This document shows positions 1 through 7,491 of a DNA stretch of 47,433 nucleotides, piece after piece. Numbering within the stretch: position 1 is the first letter of the stretch; every line of letters begins with the position of its first letter. The notes under the pieces were generated by a model. The model was not told the origin of the DNA and did no database searches. It saw nothing but the letters and a program-made list of their open reading frames with translations. Location of the stretch: the NCBI GenBank assembly GCA_020852275.1, contig JADZBE010000005.1, forward strand, positions 1-47,433, in the 5' to 3' direction. This DNA comes from Phycisphaerales bacterium. GTDB taxonomy: Bacteria > Planctomycetota > Phycisphaerae > UBA1845. Position numbers and translations under genes: made by a program.

Positions 1-127
1 CGAAACGCTGAAAACTGAAAGTCGAAACGTCGAAAGCTGAAACGTCAAGATCAGAACCCGTCGCGCAAGCGAGGGACCGTTCGTCAATGGCTCGAAACGC
101 TGAAAACTGAAAGTCGAAACGTCGAAA
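1..127. repeat. Left heptad-repeat array with an exact 35-bp direct repeat
   Basis: A purine-rich array of degenerate 7-mers (cTGAAAA, cTGAAAG, tCGAAAC, gTCGAAA). Positions 1-35 and 93-127 are identical. Between them, positions 50-70 are an exact 21-base inverted match to 810-830 on the other side of the 230-604 gene. The array may begin before the window. It looks like the left arm of an inverted pair around the four-helix-bundle gene. Confidence 0.8.
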
Positions 128-229
128 AATGGAAGACCCAACAGTTGCAATCACACGGCACGAACCCTCCCCGCGTTATCATTTGGCGCGGCGCACGGAG
201 GAATCCTGCAATAATCCAATCCTCCGGTT

Positions 230-604
230 CTACTGCCTCGGCTTGCTTGCCTGGGTTTGCGTGTTCTTTACCACGGTCGAGAGGATCCGTGTAAGTTCGT
301 CGCTCTCCTGGCTCATGGGAGCGACGCTTGAAGGGTCGAGCAGCCCGGTCGACCGGCAAAGGCGCAGCCAGAAGCCCGTTTCCGCGGCTTCCTTCCGGGC
401 CACGCTGCACTTGAACGCAAAATCCGATTCCGAAAACGCATGGTCAGCCTCCTGAATGTTGGAACCCACCGAGGTTCCGCTGCGAAGCAGTTGCTTTTCT
501 ATCTCCCAGCCCTTGAAGTTGTTGGGCAGACGATCCACGAGTTCCACGACCTTGCACGCAAACTGAAACGAGCGATCCGGAAGGTCTCCCTGAAAGCGTC
601 CCAT
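230..604 (-). CDS. Four-helix-bundle protein, 23S rRNA intervening-sequence (IVP/S23) family
   Basis: The product is a 124-residue cytoplasmic protein. The features I recognise are an early 'FQFACKVVELVDRLP', then 'LLRSGTSVGSNIQEAD' near residues 40-57, a central 'FAFKCSVARKEAAET' helix, 'FWLRLC', and a last helix 'ELTRILSTVVKN'. This is the standard order in the four-helix-bundle family first seen inside 23S rRNA intervening sequences. The family is also related to Avd of diversity-generating retroelements, but no reverse transcriptase is visible here. The ATG at 604 is preceded by a strong GGAGGAG. The gene stands alone between two inverted repeat arrays (1-127 and about 700-945), which suggests it was inserted or moves with them. 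The molecular role of stand-alone members is unknown; the fold is assumed from family membership. Confidence 0.85.
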   Translation of the reverse strand: MGRFQGDLPDRSFQFACKVVELVDRLPNNFKGWEIEKQLLRSGTSVGSNIQEADHAFSESDFAFKCSVARKEAAETGFWLRLCRSTGLLDPSSVAPMSQESDELTRILSTVVKNTQTQASKPRQ

Positions 605-699
605 TGCCGCACTCCTCCGGAGTCAGGCGGAGCCAGCACGCGCCCCTTCCCAAGCCCAAGCCAGTCACCAAGATCCCTCGCTCGCCCCAACGTTCCACT

Positions 700-945
700 T
701 CTCACACGTCGCCGTTCCGACGTTTCAGCTTTCTTCCTCTTGATTTTCAGCTTCTTCCGTTTTGCCGTTTCAGCTTCCGCCGTTTCAAGTCACTGGCGAA
801 CTGACCCTTGCTTGCGCGACGGGTTCTGATTTCGCCGTTTCGTCGTTTCGTCGTTTCGGCTCTCAGCTTTCGCCGTTTTTTCGTTTCGACTTTCAGCTTC
901 CGCCGTTTCGACTTTCGACGTTTCGAGTTTCAGCTTTCCTACGGC
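700..945. repeat. Right heptad-repeat array, inverted relative to 1-127
   Basis: Pyrimidine-rich degenerate 7-mers (cGTTTCg, aCTTTCa, gCTTTCc), the reverse complement of the left array. Positions 810-830 are an exact inverted copy of 50-70, and the flanking bases are also similar. The array runs up to the stop codon of the moxR gene at 939. Confidence 0.75.
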
Positions 946-1937
946 ACCGGCACATGGTCCAGAATGAGCTGCACCGTGTCCTGCGACGTCTTCTCCTCCG
1001 CCTCGGCCTCGTAGGTCAGGATGACGCGATGGCGGAGCACGTCCATGGCCACGTTCTTGACGTCCTGCGGCGTGACGTAGCCGCGTCCGGAGAGGAACGC
1101 CGACGCCTTGGCGCCCAGCGCCAGCGCGATCGTCGTTCGCGGCGACGCGCCGTATTGAATCCAGTGCGCAACGTCCAGACCCACGACCGAGGGGTCTCTC
1201 GTCGCCGTCACCAGATCAACAATGTAATCCTTGATCTTGTCATCCATGTACAACTCGTCCACCACCTTCCGCGCCGCCAGCAGGTCCGCGGGCGACATCA
1301 CCGAATCGATCTCCTCAATCGCCGCGGTCGTGGCCATGCGGTCGAGGATGATCCGCTCCTGCTGCTTCGTGGGGTACGTCACCACGACCTTCATCATGAA
1401 GCGATCGACCTGGGCCTCGGGCAGCGGATACGTGCCTTCCTGCTCGATGGGGTTCTGCGTCGCCAGCACGAGGAACGGCTCGTCCAGCGGAAACGTCTCC
1501 TTGCCGATGGTCACCTGCCGCTCCTGCATCGCCTGAAGCAGGGCCGACTGCACCTTGGCGGGCGCGCGGTTGATCTCATCGGCCAGCAGCACATGCGTGA
1601 AGATCGGCCCCTTCTGCACCACGAACTGCCCGTCGGCGGCGCGATAGATGAGCGTGCCGATGAGGTCGGCCGGAAGGAGGTCCGGCGTGAACTGAATGCG
1701 CTGGAAGGACGTGTCGATGCCGCGCGCCAGGCACGAGACAGCCAGCGTCTTGGCCAGCCCGGGCACGCCCTCGATGAGCAGGTGTCCGCGCGCCAGCAGC
1801 GCCACCATCATCTGCCGCAGCAGGTGATCCTGCCCGACGATGACCTCGTGCATGCGCTCGGTCAGCCGGCGAAACGGCTCGCTGGCCTGCTGAACCTGCG
1901 CACCGATCTGCTTTACGTCGAGTTGCGAGACCCCCAT
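939..1937 (-). CDS. MoxR-family AAA+ ATPase
   Basis: A 332-residue AAA+ ATPase of the MoxR branch, which acts as a chaperone-like remodelling enzyme, often with von Willebrand factor A proteins. Visible motifs are Walker A 'GVPGLAKT' (about residues 54-61), Walker B 'LLADEINRAP' with 'KVQSALLQAMQERQV' following, sensor 1 'LVLATQNPIEQEGTYPLPEAQ' region, and 'DRFMMK'. The C-terminal lid contains 'YGASPRTTIAL', typical of MoxR. The ATG at 1937 has GGGAG upstream; the frame stays open to 2168, but that extra part reads as low-complexity non-family sequence. The usual DUF58 and VWA partner genes would lie downstream on the minus strand, beyond position 939. That side is instead filled by repeats and the four-helix gene, so the operon may have been interrupted or lost. 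The gene is divergent from the repeat protein at 2288. Confidence 0.93.
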   Translation of the reverse strand: MGVSQLDVKQIGAQVQQASEPFRRLTERMHEVIVGQDHLLRQMMVALLARGHLLIEGVPGLAKTLAVSCLARGIDTSFQRIQFTPDLLPADLIGTLIYRAADGQFVVQKGPIFTHVLLADEINRAPAKVQSALLQAMQERQVTIGKETFPLDEPFLVLATQNPIEQEGTYPLPEAQVDRFMMKVVVTYPTKQQERIILDRMATTAAIEEIDSVMSPADLLAARKVVDELYMDDKIKDYIVDLVTATRDPSVVGLDVAHWIQYGASPRTTIALALGAKASAFLSGRGYVTPQDVKNVAMDVLRHRVILTYEAEAEEKTSQDTVQLILDHVPVP

Positions 1938-2287
1938 CGTTTCGTTCTCCCTGCAGCGAATGGGCGCCGCGCGACTGACCCCGCGCGGACGCGCCCCGTC
2001 CGGAAACTCTGCTGATCCTCGAACGTTGCAAGGCGCCGTCGTCGCCCTGCGATCCTGCCCATGCCGGCGCGCAGTAATAGCCGTGCCTTCGGATAGACGC
2101 AACGAAACGTGGTTCCCTGTCGGGGGCTGGCCCGGGTCGGCTGGGCCACCTGCAACCGTTGCTGTCACGCGGGTGTAACACGACGGGGGCGCCTCGTTTT
2201 CACGTTGTCCGCGCGGGGGGTATCATCCCATCCCATGATCCGGGTTCGCCGATGTGCAGAGCACGAATCCGGCGGAGGTTTAACTTT
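1938..2287. other. Divergent spacer between moxR and the G-x-D-x-Y repeat protein
   Basis: A 350-bp spacer with no convincing gene. It must hold promoters in both directions. On the minus strand there is a weak candidate TTGCGT, 17 bases, TATTAC at about 2075-2103. For the plus-strand gene I can identify only the GGAGG ribosome site at 2274-2278. Confidence 0.35.
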
Positions 2288-4666
2288 ATGACCGGATTCT
2301 TCATGTCCAGATTCTCCGCGGCGGGGATCGTGGTCGCCGTGATCGCTTTTCAGGTTTGCGCCGCGCCGCAGTCCACCTCGCCCATCGCCGACGTCGAAGC
2401 GGGGCTGAAGCGGCTCGACGTGCCCGCGGCGTCCGTGCATATCGACGCGGCCGATCTTGATCTCTTCGACCGCCAGCCGCCGCGCTCGCCGATGCTCGAC
2501 TGGGCGATGCACGATCCGTTCAAGCTGCTCGTGCTTCCGGGGTTCATGGACGATCAGATCATCGTCGGCGACGCCACGGACGTGGCCTCGAAGGCGCTCG
2601 CCAACCTCTCGCGCTGGCAGGGGAAGACGGTGCGGCGCAACCTGGTCGGCGACCCGCTGGAGCGCGCGCGCAAGCTGGCCGCGGGGGACAGCCCCGTCGT
2701 TGCGGCGATCGAGCGCGTGTACGCGCTCGGCGGCGGCAAGCTGCCGGACGACGTGCGCGAGAGCGTCAAGACGAACCTGACCGGCTCCCCGCTTGAGTTG
2801 CAGCAGAAGATCGCCATCTTGATCCACACGATGTGTGATGCGCACGAGTGGGCGCAGACCGCCGCTTCTGACTTGACCGAGGCGCAGTGGGCGGAGCTGC
2901 TCTCCGCGGGACAGGGGACGCTGGCGCCCGGCGCGTCCCCCATGATCGAGTATCAGCGCCGCAAGCTCTCCGCCCGCGCGGTCGTCGAATATGACTACGC
3001 CCTCGCCACCGTGGGCGCGGAAGACATCACCTACGCCGCCGCGGACCTTGCCACGCTGTTCGTCGTTCCCGAGGAGGAAGCGCTTCCGTTTACGCCGGCT
3101 CCCGTCGCGCGAAAGGATCCGCCGGCGCCGCGCGTCAGCCCAGGCGCGGGCGGCGGCTTGCCCACGACCATCCCCAAGGTGACAACCCAGCCCGGCACGA
3201 CGGCCCAGCCCACGGTTCCGCTGCAGCGGCCGCAGCAGACGCCGACTCAAATCCCCAACTCGGCCGGCTCCAAGTCCGTTCAACCTCAGCCCAAAGGCAA
3301 TGCCAAGAACCAGCCGGACCCCAAGCAGGGCGAGCGCGTGCAGGAGAAGCCGGAGCGCAATGAGGGCATGAAGAACTCCTCCGCGCCGGCCCCGCCGCCG
3401 CTCTATGCCAAGGAAGCGCCGAAGTGGTCGCTCGACCTCCCCACGCCGCTGGGGCAGATCTCCATCGGCACGGAGCACAAGCTCGCGGCCTCTCCGCTCG
3501 CGCCGTTCCTGGTGATCGACTGGGCCGGCGACGACACGTACTCCGTCCGCGTCGGCGCCAACAGCGCGCCGAAGCAGCGCGTCTCCGTTCTCATCGACTT
3601 CGGCGGCAACGACACCTACGCCAACACCGAGGACAAACTCGGCAGCTTCGGCGCCGGTCAGGGCGGCGTGGGCATGGTCTTCGACTTCGCCGGAAATGAC
3701 CAATACCGCGTCACGCAGAACGGGCTGGGCTACGCCAACTACGGCTGCGGCGTGCTCTACGATCATCAGGGCGACGACAAGTATGAGGCCGTCGAACGCG
3801 CGGAGGGCTGCGCCGTCGCCTCCGGCATCGGTCTGCTGATCGACCGCGCGGGCAAGGATGAATATCGCATCTTCACCGTGGGGCAGGGTTACGGCGGACC
3901 GGCCGGCGCGGGCGCGCTGATCGACCGCACGGGCGATGACACCTACATCGCCAACGACACGGAGATCAAATATCCCTCGCCGCAGACCAACGAGCACAAC
4001 ACGTCGCTGGCCCAGGGCTGCGGCTCCGGCGTTCGCGGCGATTATCAGGAGGGGCTGAGCATTCCCGGCGGAGTCGGCGTGCTCTGCGACGGCGGCGGCA
4101 AGGACACGTACACCTGCGGCGTGTTCGGCCAGGGCGTGGGCTACTGGTTCGGCACGGGAATACTTTACGACCGGGAGGGCGATGACACCTATCAGGGGCA
4201 GTGGTATGCACAGGGCGCTTCGGCGCACTTCTCCGTCGGCGTCCTGATCGACGGCATGGGCAACGACACGTACTCCGCGGCGATAAACGTCACGCAGGGC
4301 GCGGGCCACGACCTCGGGCTGGGCATGTTCGTCGATAGCGACGGCGACGACCGTTACACCGCCGGCGGATTGGCCTGGGGCGCGGGCAACGCGGCGGCCA
4401 TCGGCCTGTTCATCGATCGCGCCGGCGCGGACAAATACACCGCCGCCAACGACGCCGTCAACAACATGGGCTACGCCACCCCCGACAGCTCCGGCAGCAT
4501 CCGCAAGACCATCGCCGGCACGGGCCTGTTCCTCGACCTCGGCGGACGCGACACGTATCCAACAGGCCGCGGCGGCGACAACCGCACATGGAGCGACAAG
4601 TCGGAATTCCCGGCGGACGTCTTCCCGGGCCGCGCCAAGGGCGTGGACATGGACGGTTCGCGCTGA
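2288..4666 (+). CDS. Exported protein with 12 G-x-D-x-Y repeats
   Basis: A 792-residue protein. Start ATG 2288 follows GGAGG by 9 bases. The N-terminus has a signal peptide ending near 'QVCAAP'. Residues about 30-270 form a helical domain without a recognised motif. Residues about 270-380 are Pro/Gln/Lys-rich and probably a linker. Residues about 410-755 hold twelve repeats with the core hydrophobic-D-x-x-G-[DNKAR]-D-x-Y, such as 'IDWAGDDTY', 'IDFGGNDTY', 'YDHQGDDKY', 'IDRAGADKY' and 'LDLGGRDTY'. They are spaced roughly 20-50 residues apart, with Gly-rich 'GQGxGxGxG' stretches between. The Asp/Gly pattern suggests a calcium-binding beta-solenoid on the cell surface or in the periplasm, but that is inference from composition. 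I do not know its function. It is divergent from moxR, and an 18-bp tandem repeat begins inside its last codons. Confidence 0.85.
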   Translation: MTGFFMSRFSAAGIVVAVIAFQVCAAPQSTSPIADVEAGLKRLDVPAASVHIDAADLDLFDRQPPRSPMLDWAMHDPFKLLVLPGFMDDQIIVGDATDVASKALANLSRWQGKTVRRNLVGDPLERARKLAAGDSPVVAAIERVYALGGGKLPDDVRESVKTNLTGSPLELQQKIAILIHTMCDAHEWAQTAASDLTEAQWAELLSAGQGTLAPGASPMIEYQRRKLSARAVVEYDYALATVGAEDITYAAADLATLFVVPEEEALPFTPAPVARKDPPAPRVSPGAGGGLPTTIPKVTTQPGTTAQPTVPLQRPQQTPTQIPNSAGSKSVQPQPKGNAKNQPDPKQGERVQEKPERNEGMKNSSAPAPPPLYAKEAPKWSLDLPTPLGQISIGTEHKLAASPLAPFLVIDWAGDDTYSVRVGANSAPKQRVSVLIDFGGNDTYANTEDKLGSFGAGQGGVGMVFDFAGNDQYRVTQNGLGYANYGCGVLYDHQGDDKYEAVERAEGCAVASGIGLLIDRAGKDEYRIFTVGQGYGGPAGAGALIDRTGDDTYIANDTEIKYPSPQTNEHNTSLAQGCGSGVRGDYQEGLSIPGGVGVLCDGGGKDTYTCGVFGQGVGYWFGTGILYDREGDDTYQGQWYAQGASAHFSVGVLIDGMGNDTYSAAINVTQGAGHDLGLGMFVDSDGDDRYTAGGLAWGAGNAAAIGLFIDRAGADKYTAANDAVNNMGYATPDSSGSIRKTIAGTGLFLDLGGRDTYPTGRGGDNRTWSDKSEFPADVFPGRAKGVDMDGSR

Positions 4667-4740
4667 CCGGACGGTTCGCGCTGACCGGACGGTTCGCGCT
4701 GACCGGGCGGTTCGCGCTGAGCTGGGCGATCTACGCTGAC
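4651..4740 (+). repeat. Five 18-bp tandem repeats overlapping a stop codon
   Basis: The unit GGACGGTTCGCGCTGACC is exact at 4651, 4669 and 4687, nearly exact at 4705 and degenerate at 4723. The stop codon of the preceding gene (4664-4666) lies within the first copy, so the repeat seems to have grown out of the 3' end of the gene. No clear intrinsic terminator is seen here. Confidence 0.9.
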
Positions 4741-4877
4741 GAGGCGTGATCCGATGGACCGAGCGTGCCAGCACTTCAGCGGGTGCAGACCCGGTGAGAG
4801 GGTCGGGTGCCGCATTGTCGGCGGAGCACGTTGAACGGCTTGGCTTGCCCGCCTGTCCCCGGCGCAGCGGACAAGAG

Positions 4878-4911
4878 CATGGTCAACGGAGTACCGTCGA
4901 CCATGCCGCCC
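4878..4911 (-). repeat. REP palindrome (type 2)
   Basis: Hairpin with arms CATGGTCAACGG and CCGTCGACCATG around the loop AGTA, one mismatch. On the minus strand it carries a GCGG head, a variant of the GTGG seen in the other copies. Flanking sequence resembles the spacers of the BIME clusters at 25331 and 29331. Confidence 0.7.
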
Positions 4912-5102
4912 GCCCGTGTCACCCGCCGGCGCGTCCTGAAAGCAAGTCCGCGCGGACCCTCCCCAGCCGCACCCTTCGCGGCGATGACAGGCGGACGGAC
5001 CGGCCCGTCCGGCGCCCAGCGCGGATCAAGGCCCGTCGGAATGTCAACCCCGCCTCGGCAAACCGCAACATATTTTACAGGGCGATCGCGCCTTTTTCTT
5101 GC

Positions 5103-5130
5103 TTCGCACGGCCCACCGCGAGGGTATAAT
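5103..5130 (+). promoter_or_regulatory. Sigma-70-type promoter of the structured RNA
   Basis: A perfect TATAAT at 5125-5130 with TTCGCA at 5103-5108 as -35, 16-base spacer. The predicted start at about 5136-5138 coincides with the first base of the RNA's closing stem. The -35 matches consensus at only four of six bases. Confidence 0.6.
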
Positions 5131-5135
5131 GGAGT

Positions 5136-5350
5136 GCGTCGTCCCGCCGCGGTGTGGACATCAAGCCTGTTCCAAATGTGGCGGAGCCGATAGACGAAAC
5201 CAGGGAGGCTCACTTATTCGAGCGCCTAACGACGTACCGACCCCTTTGAGGTTGGCGGTCTGTGTCGCTCGGAGCCACCCACCTGACTCGAAGGGTTTCG
5301 TCACTGATAAGGCTCGATGTCGATAAGACATCGCGGATCCGGGACGACGT
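5136..5350 (+). ncRNA. Structured RNA candidate, 6S RNA-like
   Basis: About 214 nt that fold by eye into one long rod. Closing stem: 5137-5146 with 5340-5349, extended by CCGC 5147-5150 with GCGG 5333-5336. A large bubble follows: the 5' strand 5151-5183 is open, and the 3' strand holds a hairpin with GATGTC 5316-5321 and GACATC 5327-5332. The rod continues with GAGCC 5184-5188 / GGCTC 5311-5315, GACGAAACC 5193-5201 / GGTTTCGTC 5294-5302, GGGAGGCTC 5203-5211 / GAGCCACCC 5272-5280 (one mismatch), CGAGCG 5219-5224 / CGCTCG 5266-5271, and an apical stem near 5225-5255. A closing stem, a central bubble with a hairpin on its 3' strand and an apical rod are the hallmarks of 6S RNA, which binds sigma-70 RNA polymerase. 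Promoter and terminator frame it precisely. I have not matched it to a covariance model, so the 6S identity is a proposal. I see no SRP, tmRNA or RNase P signature. Confidence 0.6.
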
Positions 5351-5358
5351 TGAAAGGG

Positions 5359-5386
5359 GCCTGCGCCGCGCGGCGCAGGCTCTTTT
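5359..5386 (+). terminator. Rho-independent terminator after the structured RNA
   Basis: A perfect inverted repeat GCCTGCGCCGC / GCGGCGCAGGC at 5359-5380, followed directly by TCTTTTC. It lies 9 bases past the closing stem of the RNA candidate and points the same way. Confidence 0.8.
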
Positions 5387-5507
5387 CATTTGGCAGCGAG
5401 CCGTGCGGTTGAGGATGATCGCGGGGTTGGCGGCCATACCTGGATCGCAGAGTTTGACGGGAAGCAGTCGTCGGCAGTCCGAGGTAAAACTCGAAACCGG
5501 ACATGGG

Positions 5508-5642
5508 GACCGTCAGCCCGCGCAGGCGGGGGTCCATTTCGATTCGGCCTGCCGCTGGATTCTCGCCGCGAGGAAAGCCGCCGACTGGATTCCCGCCTCC
5601 GCGGCAATGACGGAACTGGTCGTCACCCCCGCCTGCGAGGGC
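5508..5642. repeat. Degenerate 'ATTCCCGC' palindromic repeats
   Basis: Four diverged copies, in both orientations, of the repeat seen intact at 25223: a GTCA-type end, complementary C-rich and G-rich arms, and a TCCA or TGGA end. They fill the rest of the spacer before the metallopeptidase gene; no gene is seen here. Confidence 0.55.
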
Positions 5643-5726
5643 ATGGCGAGTGCTGCCATTCACCACGGGCTGCCAGGGGATTTCGCGGAGTCGTTCCCGG
5701 CGCAGCGCAACGGGCTGCCACCCCAC

Positions 5727-7241
5727 CTACTGCTGCCCGATGACCGCCGTGCCGCCGCACGAGTTGAGAACCAGGTCCTTGTTGATCGTCAGGGTCTCGC
5801 TCGTCGTTCCACTCTTGACGTGAAGCGTAGGTCTTACGAGGCCTCCGGTCGCGCAGCGGCTGACACCCTCGGCGACCGTGTTGTACGGGTTGTCGAACGT
5901 GCCGAACTCGAAAATCGGGTTTCCGAACTGGACCCACACGTCGTACCGGGAAAAGCGCCAGTCCTCCACCGTGCGCCGCCGGTTGTTGATCGTGCGCTCA
6001 TTGTCGGCTTCATCCGTCACGCCGGTGCGCACGCCGTCGTAGAACACGCTGGGGTTGGAGAACCAGTTGATCCGCCTGTAGTCCTCGGCCTCGTTGTTGT
6101 AGGCCATGACAGTTCGCCATCCGCTCCCGCTGTTGCCGAAGAAGCGCCATCCGTAGGAGTAGCCGTACCAGTTGCAACCTGAGCCCGCGTCTTCGGAATT
6201 ATGCGCGCACCCTTGCAGGTGTCCGTGCTCATGCTGGAACGTGAAATTGCTGACCGCGCAGTCCCAGTTCGAAACCTGGTAGGCGTAATCGGAATCGGGC
6301 GTGCAGAAGGCCTTGCCGCAGATCGTACCGGCGTCGTCGTCATCGACCCAGAGACTGACAAGGTCGGCGGTGTAGGTGTCGCGCGCCGTGGGGATGCCGT
6401 CCATGACGCCGTCGTCGGGATCCTGCATGCGATCGCGATGGTCGCCGAAGTCGCCGCTTTCGTTGTAGGACGTCTCGCCCATGGCCACCAGGCGCCCGAC
6501 GGCGTTGATCCCGCTGTTGGCGTAGCCGGTGTTCATGCCCTCGATGGCGAGCTGGCATTCGGCCTGAATGGCGCTCGTGCCGCCAGCTGCGTTCTTGGCG
6601 AGGGTCGTGTAGTAGATGAGGAGGTCGAACGTCGCCACCGGCTCGTTGCAGCCGCCCGTCGGCTCGCTGCCGTCATCCTCTCCGGCGTCTGACCCATCCT
6701 GCGATGCTCCCGGACCCGCAGCGCCGTGATTCCCTTCGTTGTTGCCGCCCAGCCCGACCCCGCCTTCGTCCTCCGTGGCGCACCCGCCAAAGCCGGGTTC
6801 GTAGATCTCGGTGATGAAGTGCACGCCGTCCGCGAGGTAGCGGAGCTTGAAGCGCTGCCCGAGCACGCCCGCATCGATCAGCGCGACGGCCACGGCATCC
6901 TGCACGACGATGGCAAAAGCGCTGTGCTCGATGCCATCGAGCCGTCCGGCCACGGTCCAGCCGGTCTCGCTTCGCCGATCGACGCGATCCACCATGCCGA
7001 TGAACCGCGCGTCCTCAAAGAGGTTCAGCAGGATCTCGTCGCCGACCCGCGCCTCCGCCAGCGTTTCCCAGCGAATCGCCACCGGATCAAAACGGGAAAC
7101 GTGGCGCGGCGGTTCATAGCTCGACGTCGTCAGATCGGCCGGCTCAAGAATAGCGGGGATTTGCTCCTGGGCCGTGACCGGCGTCGCGGCGGCAAGCAAG
7201 AACATGGCAGTCGTCAGCACGTGTATGGGTCGCGTGGTCAT
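5727..7241 (-). CDS. Exported metzincin-type zinc metallopeptidase (reprolysin-like)
   Basis: A 504-residue protein with a signal peptide cut near 'PVTAQE'. The zinc motif HEHGHLQGCAH is at residues 337-347 and fits HExxHxxGxxH, giving three His ligands and the catalytic Glu. A downstream 'TVMAY' is the Met-turn, so this is a metzincin of the M12B/reprolysin-like kind. Residues about 45-165 form an N-terminal domain like the prodomains of this group. An acidic Gly/Asp/Glu-rich linker spans about 165-205. The last 70 residues ('FDNPYNTVAEG' to 'GGTAVIGQQ') resemble the first coil of a pectate-lyase-like beta-helix and are shared with the next gene. It probably degrades extracellular protein; the substrate is unknown. 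The ATG at 7241 has a GAAGGAAG ribosome site. Confidence 0.85.
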   Translation of the reverse strand: MTTRPIHVLTTAMFLLAAATPVTAQEQIPAILEPADLTTSSYEPPRHVSRFDPVAIRWETLAEARVGDEILLNLFEDARFIGMVDRVDRRSETGWTVAGRLDGIEHSAFAIVVQDAVAVALIDAGVLGQRFKLRYLADGVHFITEIYEPGFGGCATEDEGGVGLGGNNEGNHGAAGPGASQDGSDAGEDDGSEPTGGCNEPVATFDLLIYYTTLAKNAAGGTSAIQAECQLAIEGMNTGYANSGINAVGRLVAMGETSYNESGDFGDHRDRMQDPDDGVMDGIPTARDTYTADLVSLWVDDDDAGTICGKAFCTPDSDYAYQVSNWDCAVSNFTFQHEHGHLQGCAHNSEDAGSGCNWYGYSYGWRFFGNSGSGWRTVMAYNNEAEDYRRINWFSNPSVFYDGVRTGVTDEADNERTINNRRRTVEDWRFSRYDVWVQFGNPIFEFGTFDNPYNTVAEGVSRCATGGLVRPTLHVKSGTTSETLTINKDLVLNSCGGTAVIGQQ

Positions 7242-7325
7242 CGCGTCTGCTTCCTTCTCCGCACGGGCCTCGTCGCCCTGGGCGGGGGATTATGGATTCC
7301 AAATAGTTGTTGCAATACCGTGTGT

Positions 7326-7401
7326 GTGGCCCAGGTCTTCGACCTGTGATTGTGGCACAGGTTTTCAACCTGTGATTGTGGCACAGGTTTCCAACCTGTG
7401 C
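7326..7401. repeat. Three 26-bp palindromic tandem repeats
   Basis: Units start at 7326, 7352 and 7378. Each is GTGGCACAGG, a short loop, then CCTGTGATT, so each can form a small hairpin. The same family recurs at 35906-36066. The copies lie between the two metallopeptidase genes. Confidence 0.85.
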
Positions 7402-7491
7402 AGGTCATGGAATAACCTGCAAAGACTGCGCCGGCGCGTCGTCAGGCGAACGACGCGGCCGGCGCCTCCTCCTCATCTCCTTCGGCAAACG

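Noticed and set aside
230..604. Diversity-generating retroelement, because the Avd accessory protein is related to this family
   Set aside because: No reverse transcriptase, template repeat or variable repeat gene is present in the window.
1..945. CRISPR array
   Set aside because: The repeats are short, degenerate 7-mers with no constant spacers and no cas genes are present. The 31-bp units at 25223 are contiguous, without spacers.
2165..4774. 869-residue open frame on the minus strand, and similar long antisense frames at 32162-34039, 13790-16240, 20946-22514 and 9276-10835
   Set aside because: They lie opposite clear genes, are extremely Arg/Ala/Val/His-rich and show no domain; they are by-products of high GC at codon position three.
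4776..5213. 145-residue open frame covering the spacer
   Set aside because: It crosses a REP palindrome, the RNA promoter and the RNA candidate; the sequence is low-complexity and has no ribosome site.
5136..5350. SRP RNA, tmRNA or RNase P RNA
   Set aside because: None of the conserved cores of these RNAs (for example GGAAGCAGC of SRP or GAAAGTCCGGGC of RNase P) is present.
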